From Carboxylicivirga sp. M1479 (lineage in GTDB: Bacteria; Bacteroidota; Bacteroidia; Bacteroidales; Marinilabiliaceae): a stretch of 64,000 nucleotides of DNA. This document shows, in pieces, positions 59,305 through 64,000 of the stretch. The position numbers and the translations under genes were made by a program. How positions within the stretch are numbered: the stretch's first letter is position 1; each line of letters starts with the position of its first letter. Below the pieces are notes generated by a model. It had not been told where the DNA came from. It did not search any database and was given only the letters and a program-made list of their open reading frames with translations. Location: assembly GCF_007097485.1 (NCBI RefSeq), contig NZ_VKDE01000010.1:103486-167485 (forward strand), given 5' to 3'.

Positions 59305-62247
59305 ATGACTAAATCGAAAAAGATCAATCTCCTTTTTGGCTGGACATTATTCCTTTTAACAACCATACTTTATTGGAGTACCATGGCTCCCACCGTAAGT
59401 TTATGGGATTGTGGTGAGTTTATTGCCTGCATGGCTAAAATGGAAGTTGGCCATCCGCCTGGCGCACCTTTCTATTTGCTATTAGGGCGACTGTTTAACT
59501 TATTTGCCTTTGATAATTCACAAATTGCCTACACGGCTAACTTGGTATCAGTCTTTGCTTCTTCAGCAACTGTAATGCTCTTTTATTTTTCGGCCGAACA
59601 CATTCTAACGCGTATTTTTGACACCTACAAGCAGTCGATAAAAAAGTACCTACTCATAACAATCCCCTGTGCCATTGGCGCACTCGCCTTTGCCGTTTCC
59701 GATACATTCTGGTTTTCAGCCGTTGAAGCCGAAGTTTATGCCTTATCGGTATTTTTTACAGCCCTATGCTTTTGGCTATTTCTTAAGTGGGAAGAAGCTT
59801 ACCAGCGCGACGCATCAGGAACGAAATGGCTCATACTCATCACCTACCTAACTGGTCTTTCTGTTGGCGTACATCTTCTAAACCTACTAATCATACCGGT
59901 TCTTACACTTATAATTCTTCTGCGTAACAAAGCGTTTTCATGGAAGCTGTTTGCTAAGGCACTAATTATTGGTGGAGCCATTTTAGCCTTTCTATTGTTT
60001 GGCATCATACAAAATGGTCTTTGGCTAGCCGGAAAATTAGAGCTTTTAATGGTTAATACTTGGAAGCTTCCCATCAATTCAGGTTTGATACTATTTGTTA
60101 TCCTCGTATTTGGAGGACTGTTTTTCGCCACCTTTAAAACGCGACTTAAAAACAACTGGCAGCACCTTTTATCGCTTACGCTTTTAACTTTTATGATTGG
60201 CTATTCATCATATGCCATGATTATCATTCGAGCTGATACCAATACGCCCATCAACCTCAATAATCCATCTGATATGTTTTCATTGGATAGTTTTTTAAAC
60301 AGAGAGCAATATGCCCAGAACCCATTATTCTATGGTCATTATTACAATACTGCAACAGGTGATTTGAAGTATACCGATGCTTACAGAAAAGATGGCGACA
60401 AATATGAAGCATACAAAAAAAGCGATTCATATGATTACGACGATGCAGGATGCGGATTTTTTCCGCGCATGCACAGCAGTAGCAACACTCATAAGTACGG
60501 TTATCAGCAATGGGCAGGCATTAATCCAAATTCCACTGATAAACCATCGTTTTTAAGCAACATTCGTTTCTTATTTAATTACCAGGTCAACCACATGTAC
60601 ATCCGTTACTTTATGTGGAATTTTTCTGGCAGACAAAACGATGAGCAAAGCCATGGTGAGATTCACAAAGGCAATTGGATAACTGGCATCCCGTTTCTTG
60701 ACAAAAAAAAGGAAGGCGACTTACCACATAGTTTGGCCATCCTTAACCCATCACGCAACAGCTACTTTATGCTGCCTTTAATACTTGGACTTATTGGCAT
60801 AATATTACTGTTCAATTCAGGCGAAAGTGGAAAGAAATACCTGGCCATTACTGGGCTATTGTTTTTAATGACAGGCCCTGTCATTATTCTATATCTTAAT
60901 CAAACGCCTTTTGAACCTCGCGAACGCGATTATGCTTTTGTCGGGTCATTTTTCGCCTTTGCACTTTTTATAAGTTTTGGTGCATTTTCGGTTGCAAGGT
61001 TTATTTTCATCAAAACACAAAGTTATCTTTCAAGTGCCTTGGGACTTACACTGATGACCATGGCCGTTCCAATTCTAATGCTATCGCAAAATTATAACGA
61101 TCATAATCGTTCAAACAGAAATTTCGCTTTACTACAAGCTCGCAGCTATCTTAATTCCTGCGAGCCCAATGCCATTCTATTTACCTATGGCGACAACGAC
61201 ACCTATCCACTTTGGTACGTTCAGGAAGTAGAAAACTATCGGACGGATGTTAGGGTGATCAACTATGGTTTGATGGGTGCCGATTGGTGTATTAGCCAAT
61301 TAGAAAAGGCAGTCAATCAAACACAGGGCATCGATTTTAGCATCCCACAAAACAGATACAAAACTGGTAATTTGGATTATGCTTTACTGCTTGAGCAAAG
61401 TAAAGAAACGGTACCCCTTAAAAGTGTTGTCCAGTTCATTGGCAGTAATAAGGAAACATCGAAACTACCGCTCCAGAATGGGATGAAAGTCGACTTCTCG
61501 CCTGTCAACAAATTTGCTATTCCTTTTAACGAAACAGATACCCTTAAATGGCAATGTCCGAAACGTATTCTGTACAAAAATGACATAGCACTGCTTGATT
61601 TATTAGCAACCAACCAATGGGAGCGTCCTGTATATTTTACAATTGGAGCTGACCCAGAGATTTTCCTTGGTCTGGAAAAATACTTGCGCTACGACGGACT
61701 TGTCTATAAGCTGGAGCATAAACCCCAGGCTAGCGACCAAGTCATCAATTACAACACCGACAAATTATTGGATATCTATCTTAATAAAATTGATTTAGGA
61801 GACGGCAATAGCAGTTACTACGACCATTATTGCAGGCGAACTTTTGATGTAATGAAATACAGACAAATAGGTAATTTATTGGCCGATGATTTGATACAAA
61901 ACAAGCGTATGGAAGAAGCCAGAATTGTGGTAAGAAAAAGCTTGACCGAATTACCAATTCACCTTGCTCCTGACGTTGGTGACAACTTACCACTACTTCA
62001 TTTAGCATTTGAATGCGGCTTGCAAAAAGAGGCAGAAGAGGAAGTTAATTATTTATTGCAGCGACACCTTACTAATCTTTTATGGTATGCTTCGTTAACC
62101 AAAAGTGGCCAACAAGCAGCTTCCTCTACTTTTCAGCAAGAGGTAGAAAAAGGACAACTAATGAAAATGGTACTAGATACAATTAATAACACAGCCATGA
62201 TCGACCAATTAAAGTCGGTGTATAAGCAATTAGGATTAGAAGTTTAA
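59305..62247 (+). CDS. DUF2723-family membrane protein (O-mannosyltransferase-like)
   Basis: This 980-residue protein has an N-terminal half with about ten or more transmembrane helices and the motif SLWDCGEFIACMAKMEVGHPPG near residues 30-52, characteristic of DUF2723 and reminiscent of the acidic catalytic loop of GT-C glycosyltransferases. A soluble region (about 330-470) is followed by more helices (about 485-600) and a C-terminal soluble part with TPR-like helices (about 850-980). Related proteins are proposed to act in protein O-glycosylation in Bacteroidota, common on exported proteins. The role here is inferred from family resemblance. It is monocistronic. Confidence 0.82.
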   Translation: MTKSKKINLLFGWTLFLLTTILYWSTMAPTVSLWDCGEFIACMAKMEVGHPPGAPFYLLLGRLFNLFAFDNSQIAYTANLVSVFASSATVMLFYFSAEHILTRIFDTYKQSIKKYLLITIPCAIGALAFAVSDTFWFSAVEAEVYALSVFFTALCFWLFLKWEEAYQRDASGTKWLILITYLTGLSVGVHLLNLLIIPVLTLIILLRNKAFSWKLFAKALIIGGAILAFLLFGIIQNGLWLAGKLELLMVNTWKLPINSGLILFVILVFGGLFFATFKTRLKNNWQHLLSLTLLTFMIGYSSYAMIIIRADTNTPINLNNPSDMFSLDSFLNREQYAQNPLFYGHYYNTATGDLKYTDAYRKDGDKYEAYKKSDSYDYDDAGCGFFPRMHSSSNTHKYGYQQWAGINPNSTDKPSFLSNIRFLFNYQVNHMYIRYFMWNFSGRQNDEQSHGEIHKGNWITGIPFLDKKKEGDLPHSLAILNPSRNSYFMLPLILGLIGIILLFNSGESGKKYLAITGLLFLMTGPVIILYLNQTPFEPRERDYAFVGSFFAFALFISFGAFSVARFIFIKTQSYLSSALGLTLMTMAVPILMLSQNYNDHNRSNRNFALLQARSYLNSCEPNAILFTYGDNDTYPLWYVQEVENYRTDVRVINYGLMGADWCISQLEKAVNQTQGIDFSIPQNRYKTGNLDYALLLEQSKETVPLKSVVQFIGSNKETSKLPLQNGMKVDFSPVNKFAIPFNETDTLKWQCPKRILYKNDIALLDLLATNQWERPVYFTIGADPEIFLGLEKYLRYDGLVYKLEHKPQASDQVINYNTDKLLDIYLNKIDLGDGNSSYYDHYCRRTFDVMKYRQIGNLLADDLIQNKRMEEARIVVRKSLTELPIHLAPDVGDNLPLLHLAFECGLQKEAEEEVNYLLQRHLTNLLWYASLTKSGQQAASSTFQQEVEKGQLMKMVLDTINNTAMIDQLKSVYKQLGLEV

Positions 62248-62411
62248 TAATACCGTTTACTCATCAAAATGCGACTTTGTCCATTCCATTTCTAAAGCCA
62301 CGTTGATGATGTTCCGGCATTATACCAAGGTATTATGAAATATAAATGGTATAAAACTCATGATCAAGCAACTTTTATTAAACACAGCTGTTAGCCTTAA
62401 AATGCAAAATT

Positions 62412-62750
62412 ATGAAAACAGCTTCATTAACAAGCCAGGTAACACATAAAGACAATAAACCACATATTCAGGCACTTCTTGAAACTCCTTTTAGCAAAGA
62501 GATTAGAATAGTATTTAAAAAAGGCCAAATCATGAAGGAACATAGTGCACATACTCCTATCGTTGTGGAAATATTTAAAGGTGAAATAGATTTTGGTGTT
62601 AATAACGAAATCCACCAATTAACAGAAGGTGATATACTAACACTTAATGGGAAAGTACCACACGATTTAAAAGCAACTAAAGACAGTATCGTCAGACTAA
62701 GCTTATCAAAAAAGGATGCGGTGGAACGTGTTTTTAGCGTAATACGATAG
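62412..62750 (+). CDS. Small cupin-domain protein
   Basis: This 112-residue single cupin barrel has the motif-1 region KKGQIMKEHSAHTPIVVEIFKGEIDF and motif 2 LTEGDILTLNGKVPHDLKA. Several His/Glu positions could hold a metal (H47 in KEHSAH, E59, H88 in VPHDL). It has no signal peptide. Such proteins can be sensors or small enzymes; the function is not determined. It converges with the NlpC/P60 gene, whose stop is 5 bp away. Confidence 0.75.
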   Translation: MKTASLTSQVTHKDNKPHIQALLETPFSKEIRIVFKKGQIMKEHSAHTPIVVEIFKGEIDFGVNNEIHQLTEGDILTLNGKVPHDLKATKDSIVRLSLSKKDAVERVFSVIR

Positions 62751-62755
62751 CTCAA

Positions 62756-63274
62756 CTACCAAACTCGCGCACCAAATAAGAATGCATAACTCCAAAACTC
62801 TTCATCCAATCGCGAAATAACACAGCCTCTGGATGAAGACACATGAATAAATTCCTTATCGCCCAAGTAAAAACCAACATGGTTTATTAATTGATCACTT
62901 TCAGCAAGGGTATGAAAGAAGATCATGTCCCCAAAACGCAATCGTCCCTTTGATTTAACAAACTTTCCGCATTGACTTTGTTGAGCTGCAGTACGTGGCA
63001 CTACAATTCCATGCTTTTTAAAACTCATATAAATCAAACCCGAACAGTCAATTCCTTCGTGCGAAGTACCTCCCATTTCGTGCTTTACTCCCAAAAAGTA
63101 ACGAGCCGTGGTCATTACCTCCGCACGTTTCACTCCATTTCGCTCCACTTTCAGCTCTTGCCGTTCCCTTTTAAATTCTTTAACCTCATGGCGGAACATT
63201 TTTTGCTGAGCCTGCAATGAGCAAACGAAAAGTAACAAAATGCTAACAGCTAATATTTGCCTAAGACCTGTCAT
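62756..63274 (-). CDS. NlpC/P60-family cell-wall hydrolase
   Basis: This 172-residue protein has a signal peptide (1-22), a charged helical linker (about 28-52, KEFKRERQELKVERNG) and the NlpC/P60 papain-like domain (53-172). Catalytic Cys77 is in GIDCSGL, His132 in INHVGFYL and the third polar residue is His144 in FIHVSS. It cleaves peptide stems of peptidoglycan in the periplasm. The protein is short, without SH3 or LysM modules. Confidence 0.9.
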   Translation of the reverse strand: MTGLRQILAVSILLLFVCSLQAQQKMFRHEVKEFKRERQELKVERNGVKRAEVMTTARYFLGVKHEMGGTSHEGIDCSGLIYMSFKKHGIVVPRTAAQQSQCGKFVKSKGRLRFGDMIFFHTLAESDQLINHVGFYLGDKEFIHVSSSRGCVISRLDEEFWSYAFLFGARVW

Positions 63275-63397
63275 ACCTTTGGATTTTAGAACATCAAATT
63301 AATCATTTCAATTTATTAAAAACTTTTAACACTTGGAAGTTAATATTGGTTCATAATTTGGATAAGCCTACCTGCTAACAATTTAAAACGATTCGGC

Positions 63398-63829
63398 ATG
63401 AAACAATTAATTATAGCAATAAGCATTTTCATCATCTCAGTTGGCACAACTGCACAAATAGCAATTGAAAAGGATGGAACAATTGAAGGCATTGACAATA
63501 AAGGTGTAACACGTGTTATTGCTGGTGGAGATTATTACATCACTACGGAAAGTAATGAAAATGGAGAGGCATACCACATTGAAAGCATTCCGGTTGAAGG
63601 AAATCATTTAAGACCTATTTCAGAAGATGAATTTACATCGATAAAAACTGCTTTTGAAGAAAAATTTGATATGGAATTACAATATCACCAAGGCAATAAT
63701 AGCTCTAAAAACGAGGGTATTTGGTCATCCAGGCGTGACAATGTTAGTTTCGAGATCGATGTTATGGAATATGATAGTTCAGACTATCAACCTTACGAAA
63801 TTAAGCTAAGTATTACACACGAAGAATAA
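63398..63829 (+). CDS. Small secreted protein of unknown function
   Basis: This 143-residue protein has a clear signal peptide (1-19, ending GTTAQ) followed by an acidic, beta-rich domain (GTIEGIDNKGVTRVIAGGDYYITTESNENG; ISEDEFTSIKTAFEEKF). There is no membrane segment, lipobox or T9SS tail. I do not recognise the family. It is followed by a hairpin terminator and then by an insertion sequence. Confidence 0.65.
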   Translation: MKQLIIAISIFIISVGTTAQIAIEKDGTIEGIDNKGVTRVIAGGDYYITTESNENGEAYHIESIPVEGNHLRPISEDEFTSIKTAFEEKFDMELQYHQGNNSSKNEGIWSSRRDNVSFEIDVMEYDSSDYQPYEIKLSITHEE

Positions 63830-63851
63830 GAGTACAAAGCGGAAAAATATT

Positions 63852-63885
63852 AAGAGGGTGTCCAAAAACGGATTCCCTCTTTTTT
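63852..63885 (+). terminator. Terminator-like hairpin at the start of the right-edge insertion sequence
   Basis: AAGAGGG (63852-63858) pairs with CCCTCTT (63875-63881), followed by T residues. It both ends the preceding gene and lies at what looks like the IS left end (GAGGGTGTCC...), where such hairpins limit read-through. Confidence 0.65.
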
Positions 63886-64000
63886 CGTTCATAATCAATT
63901 GATTACAGCTGAGTTAGTTTGTTCATGTGCCTGATATTTAGTATCTTAAAAGCATGAAACAAATCAATTTCAAGCCCTATAATCAAGGTCAATCTGAATT
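63854..64000 (+). mobile_element. Left end of an IS1182-like insertion sequence, partial
   Basis: GAGGGTGTCCAAAAACGG resembles IS termini in this phylum and precedes a transposase start by about 100 bp. The right end lies outside the window, so the boundary cannot be verified. Confidence 0.55.
63954..64000 (+). CDS. IS1182-family transposase, N-terminal fragment
   Basis: From the ATG at 63954 the window shows MKQINFKPYNQGQSE, which matches the opening of many IS1182-family transposases in Bacteroidota (F-K-x-Y-x-Q-x-Q). Only 15 full codons are visible before the window ends, so intactness is unknown. Confidence 0.65.
   Translation, partial: MKQINFKPYNQGQSE

Noticed and set aside
1..64000. 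CRISPR arrays, prophage or toxin-antitoxin systems
   Set aside because: No regularly spaced short repeats, phage structural genes or small paired toxin/antitoxin frames were seen on either strand.

Overview
The window looks like a chromosomal piece of a marine, polysaccharide-degrading member of the Bacteroidota, probably Bacteroidales/Marinilabiliales-like (inference). The evidence is AT-rich DNA, tandem SusC/SusD pairs, type IX secretion (T9SS) C-terminal tails on exported enzymes, lipoproteins with acidic residues after the cysteine, and promoters of the TTTG-N19-21-TAnnTTTG kind.

Region 1 (1 to about 38.9 kb) is a large polysaccharide utilisation locus, almost all on the minus strand. 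From its upstream end it holds SusC-SusD-SusC-SusD, a surface glycan-binding protein, two GH30 enzymes, a sulfatase, an Asp-box beta-propeller protein with a CBM32-type domain, and a GH128-like enzyme. A second operon encodes an RraA-like aldolase, a GH2 enzyme and a sulfatase. A third encodes an enolase-superfamily sugar-acid dehydratase, a short-chain dehydrogenase and an SMP-30-type lactonase, with a divergent AraC-type regulator. A GH16 gene runs off the left edge. The enzyme set suggests extracellular cutting of a sulfated, probably beta-galactan-like glycan. The released sugar would then be oxidised without phosphorylation (dehydrogenase, lactonase, dehydratase, aldolase). A promoter plus operator module of about 90 bp is duplicated in front of the dehydratase and aldolase operons, and a related arrangement precedes the first susC.

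Within the locus an IS1634-type element (14552-16204) is flanked exactly by 488-bp direct repeats. The repeats carry the 5' end of one gene and the 3' end of the next, so both genes stay intact. A separate repeat family of about 110 bp occurs in four intergenic regions. At 38884-38903 a 20-bp tRNA 3'-end fragment followed by a perfect terminator looks like an attachment site. This suggests region 1 is an integrated island.

Region 2 (about 39-64 kb) looks like core chromosome: a cysteine synthase-like enzyme, an AraC regulator beside an arylsulfatase, a DUF4382 lipoprotein, a TPR-PD40-SPOR-like protein, rbfA, a methyltransferase, a LolC/E-type permease, dusB, a LytS/LytTR-type two-component pair, guanine deaminase, rplM-rpsI-rpsB-tsf, two tRNA-Gln genes, a DUF2723 membrane protein, a cupin, an NlpC/P60 hydrolase and a small secreted protein. 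The right edge enters what looks like an IS1182-family element. No rRNA, CRISPR array, phage structural gene or integrase is visible.
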